Assembly (NCBI RefSeq): GCF_900143645.1
Contig: NZ_FRFD01000011.1
Coordinates: 62,001-126,000, forward strand
Length of the DNA: 64,000 bases
Direction of reading: 5' to 3'
Source: Anaerocolumna xylanovorans DSM 12503
Lineage (GTDB): Bacteria; Bacillota; Clostridia; Lachnospirales; Lachnospiraceae
A program made the translations under genes and the position numbers. Below are positions 28,909 to 38,283 of the stretch, piece after piece (position 1 is the first letter of the stretch; the number at the start of each line of letters is the position of its first letter). Under the pieces are notes generated by a model. It did not search any database. It had not been told where the DNA came from and saw nothing but the letters and a program-made list of their open reading frames with translations.

Positions 28909-30093
28909 TTATTTCTTTTTATAAACTGTTTTTCCCTTTATGATTGTTGTCTTGATGTCGATATCCGAATCAAATATAACGATATCGGCATCCTTCCCCG
29001 GTGCCAGACTTCCCTTTCTATCATCGATCCCTATAACCTTGGCCGGTGTGATGGAAATCATTCTTACGGCATCAACCAACGGCACTCCCGCGGGCCCTGC
29101 CATCGTCCTGACAAGCCTGTCTGCCGTGGCGACACTGCCTGCAAAAGCTTTCCGGTCGGGCAGCTTGGCAACTCCATCCTCTACAAAGACTTCCATGCCA
29201 TCTTTCAAGCTCCCCAGTATGCTCGGGCCCTCACCCATACCTGCCGCACGCATGGAATCAGTAACAAGTACTGTCCGGGAGGGTCCTTTTATTTTATAAA
29301 CCAGATTTAGCAGGTCAGCCGGAATATGAATTCCGTCTGCAATTATCTCAACCGTCATTTCATCTATTAGAAAAGCACTTTCGATTACTCCTGAAACCCG
29401 TAATGCATTCATTCTTTTTACACCCGACATAGCTGAATACAAATGAGTTATATGTGAAAAGCCATTTTCAAAAGCCTCTGCCACCTTTTCCCCTATTGCA
29501 TCGGAATGCCCTATGGACATTAAAACTCCTTTTTTTCGGGCATATCTGCAAAAATCCAGTACCCCTTCAATTTCGGGAGCTGCACTCCACCTTATAATAT
29601 CGTCGCTCCATTCAAAAATTTTTTCATATTCTTCTCTTAATGGTACCCTGATATATCTGGGATCCTGTGCACCTTTTTGTTCCTGCGAAAAATACGGTCC
29701 TTCCAGATGTATTCCTATCAGCTCTGCACCTAGTTTATTTAAGGACTTTGATTTTCTGAAAGCTTCAAAGGATTGCTTAAGACCTTCATTTGTACTGGTC
29801 AGGGTAGTCGGTACAATAGAGGTTGTTCCATACCTGGCATGTGTTTCTGCCGCTTTAAGGTATGCTTCCACAGTTGCATCCATGAAGTCAGAGCCACCGC
29901 CCCCATGTGTATGAATATCAATAAATCCGGGAGCTACATAATGCCCCTCTGCATCTATTACAACCGCATCCTGTACAGGCACATCTTCCTTTGTAACGCA
30001 TGAAATGATTCCGTCTTCAATGATGATTGTTCCTTTCTCAAGCAACCTGTACGGGGTTATGATTTTACCATTGGTAATTTTTATTCTATCCAT
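28909..30093 (-). CDS. nagA: N-acetylglucosamine-6-phosphate deacetylase
   Basis: 394-residue amidohydrolase. Metal and substrate residues appear in DIHTHGGGGSDFMDAT, HLEGPYFSQEQKGAQDP, SIGHSDA, THLYSAMSGV and VTDSMRAAG, the last holding the catalytic Asp. Length and motif order match NagA. It removes acetate from GlcNAc-6-P to give GlcN-6-P for NagB. It starts nine bases after nagB, so the two are co-transcribed. Confidence 0.95.
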   Translation of the reverse strand: MDRIKITNGKIITPYRLLEKGTIIIEDGIISCVTKEDVPVQDAVVIDAEGHYVAPGFIDIHTHGGGGSDFMDATVEAYLKAAETHARYGTTSIVPTTLTSTNEGLKQSFEAFRKSKSLNKLGAELIGIHLEGPYFSQEQKGAQDPRYIRVPLREEYEKIFEWSDDIIRWSAAPEIEGVLDFCRYARKKGVLMSIGHSDAIGEKVAEAFENGFSHITHLYSAMSGVKRMNALRVSGVIESAFLIDEMTVEIIADGIHIPADLLNLVYKIKGPSRTVLVTDSMRAAGMGEGPSILGSLKDGMEVFVEDGVAKLPDRKAFAGSVATADRLVRTMAGPAGVPLVDAVRMISITPAKVIGIDDRKGSLAPGKDADIVIFDSDIDIKTTIIKGKTVYKKK

Positions 30094-30102
30094 AGTCCTC
30101 CC

Positions 30103-30855
30103 TCACATTATTCCTGCAGCGCTGTCTGCATCCAGAAATAGCTCTGCAGCTTCATGTTTTCTGAGTATGGAGGCAGGGCAGGCCTCTGAAATTTCACCAT
30201 TTATCGTTTTCTCAACAGCCGCCGCTTTGGATTTTCCAGGTACCATACAGTAAATATATTTAGCTGACATAATTGCAGGAATAGTAAGAGTAAGTGCACG
30301 GGCAGGCACCATATCAAGGGCCTCAAAGCATCCGTCGTTTACCTGCTGCTTCCTGCAAACCTCATCCAATTCAACCACCTTGACCAAGGATTTATCATTA
30401 AAATCTGCTACCGGCGGGTCGTTAAAGGCAAGATGCCCGTTCTCCCCAATGCCGATACACGCTATATCCAGGGGAAATTGCACTAAAAGGTTAGAGTATC
30501 TGTCACATTCAACGGACTCACCGTTATCACTTCCATTTAAATAATTCACAGACTTAAAACCCACCTTGCCAAACAGTTTTCTTCTTAAAAAAATCCCAAA
30601 GCCTTGTGACGCCTCACTGCTCAACCCGATATATTCATCCAAATGAAAGGCATTTATCTTTTCCCACTTGATTTCCCTATTACTGACTAAAGTATCAAGG
30701 AACTCGTTCTGGGATGGAGCCGCTGCAAACACCATATTAACTTCACTCTTAACCTCCAAAAGGCTGATTATTCTTTCAGCAACTGCTCCCGCGGCTGCCT
30801 TACCCATTTCTGATCTATTTATGTAAACATTAAGCTTCAATTTATCCTTTGACAT
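30103..30855 (-). CDS. nagB: Glucosamine-6-phosphate deaminase
   Basis: 250 residues with the NagB signatures FAAAPSQNEFLDTL, INAFHLDEYIGL, CIGIGENGHLAFNDPP and TIPAIMSAKYIYCMVPG. It converts GlcN-6-P to fructose-6-P and ammonia, the entry into glycolysis. No C-terminal regulatory extension is visible. It begins 30 bases after the YesN-type regulator with GGAGG upstream. Confidence 0.95.
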   Translation of the reverse strand: MSKDKLKLNVYINRSEMGKAAAGAVAERIISLLEVKSEVNMVFAAAPSQNEFLDTLVSNREIKWEKINAFHLDEYIGLSSEASQGFGIFLRRKLFGKVGFKSVNYLNGSDNGESVECDRYSNLLVQFPLDIACIGIGENGHLAFNDPPVADFNDKSLVKVVELDEVCRKQQVNDGCFEALDMVPARALTLTIPAIMSAKYIYCMVPGKSKAAAVEKTINGEISEACPASILRKHEAAELFLDADSAAGIM

Positions 30856-30884
30856 CTATTTACTGCCTCCAAATTTTCTATAAA

Positions 30885-32507
30885 CTATGAATATCTTCTC
30901 TTCCTGAATTCGCCGGGATTAAAGCCTGTTACCTTTTTAAAAACTTTTGTAAAGTAAGCTTTATTTACATGTCCAACCTTTATTGAAATCTCTTCTATTG
31001 ATAAATCAGTCTCCGCTAAAAGTTCTTTTGCCTTTTCTACCCTCATACTGGTTAGAAAGTCAATAAAATTGCCTCCTGTTTTACTCTTAAAATATCTGCT
31101 GAAATAGCTGCTGTTCATATTTACAAATGCAGCTATGGTGTCAAGGCTAATTTCCTCCTGTAAATTTTCCGTAATATAATTTAAAATCTTTTTCATCTCG
31201 GGCGTACAAGTATATGCAGCGTTCTTATTTAAAACATCTACGGCATTTTTCAAGAAGCTGTGAAATGTTTCATTTAATTCATAAACATTATCAATGATAC
31301 AAAGTTGTTTCAAATAAGAATCCGGAATGACATGCTGGTACATGAAAACATTCTTTTCGATATACTTATTCAAACTATTAACCAATCTTTCAACAACCAT
31401 TTTTACATCTACAGCAAATATATTTTCCTTCTTAACTTTATCAAAAAAAACATATTCCAAATGTGTGAGCAGTTCGATATCCCGATTTTCCAAATGATGA
31501 TCAAATTCTTTCATCAGATCATTTACATAATGAAAATCAATATTTGAAAACTTGGATTCTCTTTTTGAATAAGACAAAAGGAAGCCATCCTGCATATAAA
31601 ATCTATTATTTTTTAATGTTAAAATATCTTCATATGCACCCTTAATTTCCTGCATTGAACCCACCTGAATTCCGATATAAATTGTGCAGGTTGTTTTTAA
31701 GATTTCCTTGATACAACTCTGGATTTCTTTTGAAACAGCAGCTATTTTCTCGTACATACTATATTTGAGGTTAGGGTTGTAATTAAAAATGATCACATAA
31801 TTATTTTCACTCTTAGGAAATACTTCCCCGATATCATTTTTTTTAAGAATCTCCTCAACAACATTTAAAACTGTAAATTGTATTAATTCTGCATCTTTGT
31901 TAAACATATTACTGTTTAGCAAATTAATATATCGGTCTATCGTAAGTAATGATAATATATACTTTTGTTTCGATAAATTATAATTGTAAATGTTTAAACG
32001 TCTTTCAAAACTATTAATGTCTGCCAACTCTTTTTTAAGTAATTCATTAATAAGTTTTTCACTAAGTTGACAGCGATTGCGATTTAGTTCTATTGAAAGC
32101 TCCCTGGTCTTTTTCTTTTTTAGCCATCTTTCTTCAATGCCAGTTTTGACTTTAGCCAATGCCAAATAGATTTCCTCTCTTGTCATAGTATCTTTTATAA
32201 GGTATTCATCAATACTTAAGTTGACGGCTTTCCTCGCAAAATCAAAATCCTTATGACATGTCAGAAATATTATGCTTAGTTCCGGCTGCTTTTCCCTTAT
32301 TTTCTCAGCCATTTCAATCCCATCCATTTTATGCATTGAAATATCTGTAATTATCAAGTCAGGTTTATGTTCTATAGCCTTTATGTATCCCTCTTCCCCA
32401 CTACCCGCTGTACAGATAATCCCAAATCCATGTTTTTCCCAATCCAGCGAAACCTTCAGACCCTCTATAACATTAATTTCGTCATCTACTAACATTACTG
32501 TCAGCAA
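30885..32507 (-). CDS. YesN-type response regulator with AraC DNA-binding domain
   Basis: About 540 residues. Receiver domain 1-120 (VMLVDDE, phospho-acceptor Asp in DLIITDISM, FLTCHKDFDFARKA), a long linker (about 130-420), and two AraC helix-turn-helix motifs at the end (SLDTIAAFVNMNSSYFSRYF, SIEEISIKVGHVNKAYFTKV). I favour a TTG start at 32507, eight bases after GAGGG, giving MLTVMLVDDE; a GTG at 32516 also exists. It overlaps the histidine kinase gene by about 26 bases. Regulators of this group usually switch on adjacent sugar ABC operons. The direct repeats at 37927-37959 and 43322-43354 are the candidate targets. Confidence 0.92.
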   Translation of the reverse strand: MLTVMLVDDEINVIEGLKVSLDWEKHGFGIICTAGSGEEGYIKAIEHKPDLIITDISMHKMDGIEMAEKIREKQPELSIIFLTCHKDFDFARKAVNLSIDEYLIKDTMTREEIYLALAKVKTGIEERWLKKKKTRELSIELNRNRCQLSEKLINELLKKELADINSFERRLNIYNYNLSKQKYILSLLTIDRYINLLNSNMFNKDAELIQFTVLNVVEEILKKNDIGEVFPKSENNYVIIFNYNPNLKYSMYEKIAAVSKEIQSCIKEILKTTCTIYIGIQVGSMQEIKGAYEDILTLKNNRFYMQDGFLLSYSKRESKFSNIDFHYVNDLMKEFDHHLENRDIELLTHLEYVFFDKVKKENIFAVDVKMVVERLVNSLNKYIEKNVFMYQHVIPDSYLKQLCIIDNVYELNETFHSFLKNAVDVLNKNAAYTCTPEMKKILNYITENLQEEISLDTIAAFVNMNSSYFSRYFKSKTGGNFIDFLTSMRVEKAKELLAETDLSIEEISIKVGHVNKAYFTKVFKKVTGFNPGEFRKRRYS

Positions 32508-34317
32508 TATGTACACCCTCTTTCTGGAATGGCAGATATAAGGTTACTTTTGTCCCGTTTTTTTCTCCGTCGCAAATATTTATTCCGTAGTTTTGTCCAT
32601 AAATAAGCTTAATCCTGTCATGTATGTTTTTTAAACCAACACTTTTATAATACTTTTTATCATCCAGTGCCTCGGACTCTCTATTTAAAATGCTGTCTAA
32701 AGTATTACCTTGTAATCCTTTACCATTATCTATCAGCTCTATCTTTAACAAATCTTCTGCTACTATTGCAGTCATACTGATAACACCTGGCTCATTTAAA
32801 TCCCCAAACCCATGCAGGATTGAATTTTCCACAATGGGTTGCAGTAGAAGGTGGGGTATCCTGTATTTCATAATAATTTCATCTATATTGCATTCAAAAA
32901 TAATGACAGTACCCTGCTTCATCTGAACCAAATCAAGATAATTCTTTAGTATATTAATCTCACTTTCAAGAGAAACCATCTCCTGTCCGTTTGTAATACT
33001 GGCTCTGAGTAATATTGATAAGGCATGTACCATATCTTCAACCTTTTTATCTCCATAAGCTGCCGCTGCCCACCTTATAGAGCTTAAGGTATTAAAAAGA
33101 AAGTGTGGATTAATTTGGGCTTGCAGTGCTTCAAATTCAGCATCTCTTTTTAATCTTTCCTGCTCTTTTGTAAGCACTAGAAGTTCACTGACCTTATCCA
33201 GCATATTATTAAAGTTTTGACTCAGTTTTCCAATCTCATCTTCACTTTCAACCTCTACCTTTCCATTAAAATCTCCGTTTTCTACTTTCAGCATACTCAT
33301 TCGTAATTTAATGATTGGCTTACTTATTATATTTGAAATAAATAATGCTACAATTAAAAAAGAAATCATAAAGATCAAATTGATAAATAAAAGAATATTT
33401 CTAATATTGGTCAAAGGTGCTACCAACTTCTCGTAGGATATCATTGATACCAGTATCCAGTTACCCTTATCAATAGATACACTATTAACAACTATTTTTT
33501 TTCCGTTTTTATCTACATCAATATACGATTTCCCCAGGTTTTCGTTTATTTTTGAGACATTAAGCCTGCTATTTATGTTTTTAGAAATTTCTGTTTTATT
33601 TTTACATGATAGAATTTTGCCATTATTTTGTAAAAGATAAATTTCATTTGTTTCGTTATTTGAGTTTAGTGCCTTATAAATATTATTCTCATTTATACAT
33701 ATATGTACCACACCTATTCTGGTCAAACTGCTGCTGCTTATCTTTATAGGCATAGCTGCTTCCAAAAAATAATCACCATTATTTTCAACACCAGGCATGA
33801 CTCCTATCCAGCGAATCCTCATATCTTTTGATTTAATTATTTCTTTATACCAGTTATTTTGCTTCATTTCTTTTGTATATCTTGAATACTCTCCCCAGTT
33901 CCCATAATCAAAATTCTTTTCTCCTAATATGGTTATGCTTGTGTTATAGGTCATTAATGAAATTGGAATGTTCTCAAATATGTTATCAAATTTCTTTTGT
34001 TTTTCATATCTTTGGATTTTACCAGACTGGATTTTATAATTAGTATTGTCATCACTAAGTATTTCTCTTACATTACTATTATTGGATATGTTTAATAATG
34101 TAAAAGCAATATCATCAAGTGTTCTGTTTAATACTTTTGAAGAATCATTTATTGAATTTTCGTTTAAACTGGCTATTTCGTCCAGCATAAAATTTGTTAC
34201 AATATTATTGGACAATAATAAAGAAATTATTAATGGAAACACCACAATAACAGAGAAGGACATTATTAACTTTCTTCTTATACTTAAATTTCGGAATTTC
34301 CCGATAATAGTTCTCAT
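32482..34317 (-). CDS. YesM-type sensor histidine kinase
   Basis: 611 residues. Membrane helix about 18-40, extracytoplasmic sensor about 45-290, second helix about 295-325, HAMP, then the His_kinase phosphorylation segment QINPHFLFNTLSSIRW (His near 404) and an ATPase domain with LLLQPIVENSILHGF and a DNGKG box. This is the LytS/YesM class. The sensor probably detects an extracellular or periplasm-side sugar ligand, perhaps through the lipoprotein encoded upstream. The start at 34317 has AGGTGA close by. It overlaps the regulator gene. Confidence 0.92.
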   Translation of the reverse strand: MRTIIGKFRNLSIRRKLIMSFSVIVVFPLIISLLLSNNIVTNFMLDEIASLNENSINDSSKVLNRTLDDIAFTLLNISNNSNVREILSDDNTNYKIQSGKIQRYEKQKKFDNIFENIPISLMTYNTSITILGEKNFDYGNWGEYSRYTKEMKQNNWYKEIIKSKDMRIRWIGVMPGVENNGDYFLEAAMPIKISSSSLTRIGVVHICINENNIYKALNSNNETNEIYLLQNNGKILSCKNKTEISKNINSRLNVSKINENLGKSYIDVDKNGKKIVVNSVSIDKGNWILVSMISYEKLVAPLTNIRNILLFINLIFMISFLIVALFISNIISKPIIKLRMSMLKVENGDFNGKVEVESEDEIGKLSQNFNNMLDKVSELLVLTKEQERLKRDAEFEALQAQINPHFLFNTLSSIRWAAAAYGDKKVEDMVHALSILLRASITNGQEMVSLESEINILKNYLDLVQMKQGTVIIFECNIDEIIMKYRIPHLLLQPIVENSILHGFGDLNEPGVISMTAIVAEDLLKIELIDNGKGLQGNTLDSILNRESEALDDKKYYKSVGLKNIHDRIKLIYGQNYGINICDGEKNGTKVTLYLPFQKEGVHIADSNVSR

Positions 34318-34410
34318 AAAATCACCTATTCACATTATATCATTCCACAATTCAAATATCCATATCTCCCCACTAATTGCCATGCCTTTCCCAAAGACTG
34401 CAAACTATGT

Positions 34411-34482
34411 CCCATGCATATTGCAAGCACGCTTGCGATACTGCCCAAATAGAAATTTGAAAAATGCATCGCATTTTTCAAA
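34411..34482 (-). repeat. Dispersed palindromic repeat, copy D
   Basis: Minus-strand copy with stem 1 TTTGAAAAATGC/GCATTTTTCAAA, a linker TTTCTATTTGGGCAG, stem 2 TATCGCAAG/CTTGCAATA and the tail TGCATGGG. It is flanked by the 9-base direct repeat CAAACTATG (34401-34409 and 34479-34487), either a duplicated target or the beginning of a second unit. It lies between the SBP gene and the histidine kinase gene. Confidence 0.88.
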
Positions 34483-34526
34483 CTATGCCTATAATTAAAA
34501 CATTGAATTCTAAAACTATACAAGAC

Positions 34527-34560
34527 TGGGTAAATGATAGAACTAATCTTCATTTACCCA
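34527..34560 (-). terminator. Hairpin after the solute-binding protein gene
   Basis: TGGGTAAATGA and TCATTTACCCA pair perfectly 29 bases past the SBP stop. No T tract follows on the minus strand, so it may protect the abundant SBP message or terminate only partly. Confidence 0.45.
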
Positions 34561-34588
34561 ATCTCACCTGCTAAAGCCTGAACTCTTT

Positions 34589-35962
34589 CTATTTCTTTGC
34601 TTTTTCGACAATAGCATTTGCCTTATCAATTGTGTTTTTCATAGTACTATCCAAAGACTGTCCGCCTACAAAGTATTTTTCGGCTTCCGATGTAAATGCG
34701 TCAATGATTTCACTTTCTCCAGGGCCAGATCTTGTCACAACGTTATCAACCCTTTGCGGATCAAATATAACATTTTTAAGTGCCTCCAAATCATATAAAC
34801 TTTCATCAGGACCAATAATACCTTTTATTACTTCATCAGAATTAGCTTTTTTCCATGGTGTCCACTTTTTATGTCCCATTTCCAAACCTTCAGATGTTAA
34901 TGCTGTTAAGAATTTGTATGCAGCTTCCTTATTTGCAGACTTTGCATTAATTGACCAGCCAAATCCAGCCCCATCAAGCTGAGATGTATTGGGTTTACTG
35001 TCATTACTCCATCTTGGGTATGTAGCAAAAGTTGTTTTAAACGTATGCGGATATTTATCAATGAGCTGAATATCAGAAACCATCCAAGCTCCCATACACA
35101 CCATAGCTACTTTCCCACTAAAGAATTGATTCCTGTATAAAAGTTTCTGTGATGACATATCTACATATGGAACCTGGCTCTTATCCACATTTTCCATATC
35201 ATATCTAAACTGTAATCCATCTCTGAACGCAGGGTGTTCAAAATTCAGTTTATTATCCTCTGTAAAAAAAGGATCATCCATTATTTCGCTCTGTGTTCCA
35301 ACAGCGAAGAAATTTGACCAATCATTCATAAAGGAACCATATACCTTATTTGCGCCTTCACCTTTCGTAAGCTTTTTGGCATATTCCCTGTAATCATCCC
35401 AGGTCCAGTCTCTTGAAGGAATAGGAAGTCCTGCTGCATCAAGCATATCTTTATTAATAAATACCAACCATGGTGTTATTTCCTCAGGTATTGCATAAAT
35501 TTTGCCGTTGTAAGGTGTAACACCTTTATATTCATCTGACAAGTTAATGCCGGCATTCTTGGCATAGTCATCAAGAGGTTCGATTACGCCGTTATCAATC
35601 CACTCTGTTAATTCATATAAAGCAGAAGATTTCACCAAATCAATCTGTTCACCTGCCGCAATCATAAGGTCTACTTTTTTCTTATACTCATCATTATTTA
35701 CATTTGCAACCAAAGGAGCCATTTCAACCTTAATACCGGGATTTTTCTTCTCAAACTCATCAATAAATTCAGGCCATTTAAGCTGCTTGTTTGTAACCTC
35801 ATCTGTAGGAGTATAGAACTTAAGGGTAACTGTTTTAGCCGGCGTTCCGGTAGATGGCGCTGCCGGTGTATCACCAGTTTTAGCACTACAGCCGGAAAGT
35901 GCTGCTGACATTAAAAATATTGCAGTTAAAGCCGTTGATAAAAGTCTCGCAAATCTTTTCAT
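34589..35962 (-). CDS. Sugar ABC transporter solute-binding lipoprotein
   Basis: 457 residues of SBP family 1. Signal sequence of about 24 residues with lipobox ALSGC, then an acidic/Thr-rich linker, then the binding fold (VTLKFYTPTDEVTNKQLKWP; NNDEYKKKVDLMIAAGEQIDL; WTWDDYREYAKKLTKG). The mature protein would be tethered to the outer membrane face and deliver an oligosaccharide to the two permeases encoded upstream. The ribosome site is AAAGGAGA. The ligand is unknown; context points to an amino sugar or beta-linked oligosaccharide. Confidence 0.92.
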   Translation of the reverse strand: MKRFARLLSTALTAIFLMSAALSGCSAKTGDTPAAPSTGTPAKTVTLKFYTPTDEVTNKQLKWPEFIDEFEKKNPGIKVEMAPLVANVNNDEYKKKVDLMIAAGEQIDLVKSSALYELTEWIDNGVIEPLDDYAKNAGINLSDEYKGVTPYNGKIYAIPEEITPWLVFINKDMLDAAGLPIPSRDWTWDDYREYAKKLTKGEGANKVYGSFMNDWSNFFAVGTQSEIMDDPFFTEDNKLNFEHPAFRDGLQFRYDMENVDKSQVPYVDMSSQKLLYRNQFFSGKVAMVCMGAWMVSDIQLIDKYPHTFKTTFATYPRWSNDSKPNTSQLDGAGFGWSINAKSANKEAAYKFLTALTSEGLEMGHKKWTPWKKANSDEVIKGIIGPDESLYDLEALKNVIFDPQRVDNVVTRSGPGESEIIDAFTSEAEKYFVGGQSLDSTMKNTIDKANAIVEKAKK

Positions 35963-36038
35963 AAAATCTCTCCTTTTTTGTATTTATAATAACGGCGTTC
36001 CTTATATTATAACGCCTAATTACCTTGAATATAGATTT

Positions 36039-36914
36039 TTAACCTTTAACACTTCCGGCAGTCAGACCCTCAATTATATATTTTTGTCCAATTGCAAACA
36101 CGATGAATAGCGGAATAATTGCCGATACCGAGGCAGCCATAATTAATGAATAAAATGATCCGTATCTGTCAGTAAACATTCGTACTCCGATTTGAATAGT
36201 AAACAGCTTTGCATTTGTTATAAAAATCAGAACGTTCTGATAATCATTCCATGACCAAATAAACTTAACAATTGCCATTGTTGCTATAGCCGGTTTAGAC
36301 AGAGGCAGCATTATATTTAAGAATGTCCTTAACGTTCCGGCTCCATCGACTTTAGCCGAATCACTAAGTTCTGCCGGTAATGACTTCATAAACTGTGTAA
36401 TAAAAAATATACTTGACTGGCTGAACAGCATACTAATTATCAGACAGAGATGCGTATCAAACAGATGAAGCCATTTGAAGTATAAAAACCTTGGAATAAG
36501 CGTAACCTGATCAGGAATTATCATTGTCGCTATTATTAAAACGAATATTTTATCTCTGCCCGGAAAATTAAGCTTTGAGAAAGCAAATGCTGCCATACTC
36601 GAAATTAATAAAGAAAAGAAGGTTGTTATTACTGTAACTTTAATGGAATTAAAATAATACAGAGCAAATGGAGCGTCTCCAAACCAAACTTCTTTATAAT
36701 TTTCGATAATTCTGAACTTCGTAGGGATCCATTGGATTGGAAAAGTAAAAACATCGACTTCATATTTCATAGATGTAGATATCATCCAAATAAACGGCAG
36801 AATCATTACTAAGCCAAAAGTCAATAAACCGATTGTAACCGCTATCTTTCCTACTTTAATTTTATTATTTAAGCGCAAACCCTTAACTTTGTTATTAACT
36901 GCAATATCATTCAT
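36039..36914 (-). CDS. Sugar ABC transporter permease, MalG type
   Basis: 291 residues with six membrane helices and the EAA loop ELSDSAKVDGAGTLRTFL, which contacts the ATPase. The C-terminal GLTAGSVKG is typical of MalG-type subunits of CUT1 importers. It lies 14 bases after the MalF-type partner. No ATPase gene is in the window, so a shared MsiK-like ATPase elsewhere must energise it. Confidence 0.92.
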   Translation of the reverse strand: MNDIAVNNKVKGLRLNNKIKVGKIAVTIGLLTFGLVMILPFIWMISTSMKYEVDVFTFPIQWIPTKFRIIENYKEVWFGDAPFALYYFNSIKVTVITTFFSLLISSMAAFAFSKLNFPGRDKIFVLIIATMIIPDQVTLIPRFLYFKWLHLFDTHLCLIISMLFSQSSIFFITQFMKSLPAELSDSAKVDGAGTLRTFLNIMLPLSKPAIATMAIVKFIWSWNDYQNVLIFITNAKLFTIQIGVRMFTDRYGSFYSLIMAASVSAIIPLFIVFAIGQKYIIEGLTAGSVKG

Positions 36915-36928
36915 AAGAATCCCCTTTT

Positions 36929-37840
36929 CTATTCATGTACCCATTTCTTTCTGCCTATCCATTGAACCAGCGTAATTACAAAAACTATAATAAAAAGTAC
37001 GACCGTAATCGCTGCTCCATAGTTTATATGGCTATTTCTAAATGCTTGTTTGTATAGATAGTAAACGAGGACTTGTGTTGCGTCACCGGGACCGCCATCC
37101 GTCAAAACACTGATCTGGTCAAATATCCTGAAAGTTTCCATCGTTTCATAGATTATAAGGAAAAATATCGTAGGAGTTATCATAGGAAGCGTAATCTTTC
37201 TGATCTTTACAAACCAATTTGCCCCATCCATCTCAGCTGACTCATAAAGTTCAAGCGGAACAGTCTGCAGTGCTGCTAAAATAATTATAATATCATACCC
37301 CAGGTTCTGCCATACAACCATTCCTGATAAGCTTGGAAGCGCCCAATGCAAGTCAGAAAGCCATTTCGGCGTATTTTCAATTCCTATCGCTTTCAGCATT
37401 TCTGTAACCGGGCCATAGGATGGCTGCAAAACAACCATCCATATAGTTGCAACAGCTACTGTGCTTGAAATATACGGCAAAAAATAAATGGACTTAAAAA
37501 AGTTTTTAAAATAGCAATACTTGTTTATCAATACGGCTAATATAAAACTTAATATTAACTGGATAGGTATTGTATAAAAAAGCAGCAAAATATTATTTTT
37601 TAGAGCTGTATAAAAAGTAGCATCCTTGAATAAATCCTTGTAATTTTCGAATCCGACAAATGATATCTTCGAAAGATCGGTAGCAACGGAACCCCAATTG
37701 GTAAGACTGATAAAAACAGTTAGGAAAACTGGTAAAATCGCCATAAACAGCAGAAAAAACAAGCATGGTAAAATAAACATATACCCAGCAAAAATTTCAT
37801 TTTTACGCAGAGATTTTGTCTTTCTAGTAGTTAACTCCAT
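36929..37840 (-). CDS. Sugar ABC transporter permease, MalF type
   Basis: 303 residues from the ATG at 37840, which follows AAGGAGTCGAAAATA. An upstream in-frame extension lacks a ribosome site and runs into the promoter. Six helices, the EAA loop ELYESAEMDGANWFVKIRK, and the TDGGPG segment are typical of MalF-type CUT1 permeases. First gene of the permease-permease-SBP transcript, driven by the promoter at 37896-37924. Confidence 0.92.
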   Translation of the reverse strand: MELTTRKTKSLRKNEIFAGYMFILPCLFFLLFMAILPVFLTVFISLTNWGSVATDLSKISFVGFENYKDLFKDATFYTALKNNILLLFYTIPIQLILSFILAVLINKYCYFKNFFKSIYFLPYISSTVAVATIWMVVLQPSYGPVTEMLKAIGIENTPKWLSDLHWALPSLSGMVVWQNLGYDIIIILAALQTVPLELYESAEMDGANWFVKIRKITLPMITPTIFFLIIYETMETFRIFDQISVLTDGGPGDATQVLVYYLYKQAFRNSHINYGAAITVVLFIIVFVITLVQWIGRKKWVHE

Positions 37841-37895
37841 TATTTTCGACTCCTTAATTATTTGTTTAACTATGCTGATCCAAATCCTTAAATTT

Positions 37896-37959
37896 ATTAT
37901 ATACTCAGGGCTGCACTGCCTCAATCTTATATTTTTACGTATAATATTTATATTTTTAC
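37896..37959 (-). promoter_or_regulatory. Promoter with 21-bp-spaced direct repeats, ABC importer operon
   Basis: Minus strand: GTAAAAATATAA occurs twice exactly 21 bases apart (37948-37959 and 37927-37938). The second copy ends two bases before TTGAGG (37919-37924), then a 17-base spacer and TATAAT (37896-37901). Direct repeats two helical turns apart that abut the -35 are the usual layout for AraC-type activators. The GH4 promoter at 43291-43354 has identical spacing throughout. Confidence 0.8.
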
Positions 37960-38084
37960 CTTTTGGCTTTGGCAGATTATTTTACAATAAGCACAGGGTG
38001 ATTTACCCAGGTCAGGATCTCTCTTAATTGCAAGGGTGGAGTCACTTCCATAATTTCATTTATAGACAGCTTTCCGTTTGGCGC

Positions 38085-38122
38085 AAAAAAGGCGAGCTGA
38101 AATATTCTCAGCCGCCTTTTTA
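38085..38122. terminator. Terminator between GH9 and the ABC importer operon
   Basis: AAAAAGGCG-GCTGA and TCAGC-CGCCTTTTT form an interrupted stem with A and T tracts on either side. It ends the GH9 transcript and isolates the ABC operon, which has its own promoter. Confidence 0.75.
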
Positions 38123-38283
38123 TAATCTCTGATATTTAATTTACTTTAATAAATATATAATGATTCGCCCGGCAAATGCCCTGTTTCAATATGCCTACAG
38201 GCAGTTTGCACAAAATAGAAAGAATGAATGCGCCTGCTGTCCCATTGTGAAAAACTGACCTTTTGCAAATCATATACTGGAAG

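Noticed and set aside
34335..34553. 72-residue minus-strand ORF upstream of the histidine kinase
   Set aside because: Its coding look comes from repeat copy D read in frame; there is no ribosome site and it matches only the other repeat copy.
38180..38260. Fifth copy of the palindromic repeat near the GH9 stop
   Set aside because: Only short pieces (GCAGTTTGCA, TCCCATTGTGAAAAA) resemble it, in the wrong order and without stems.
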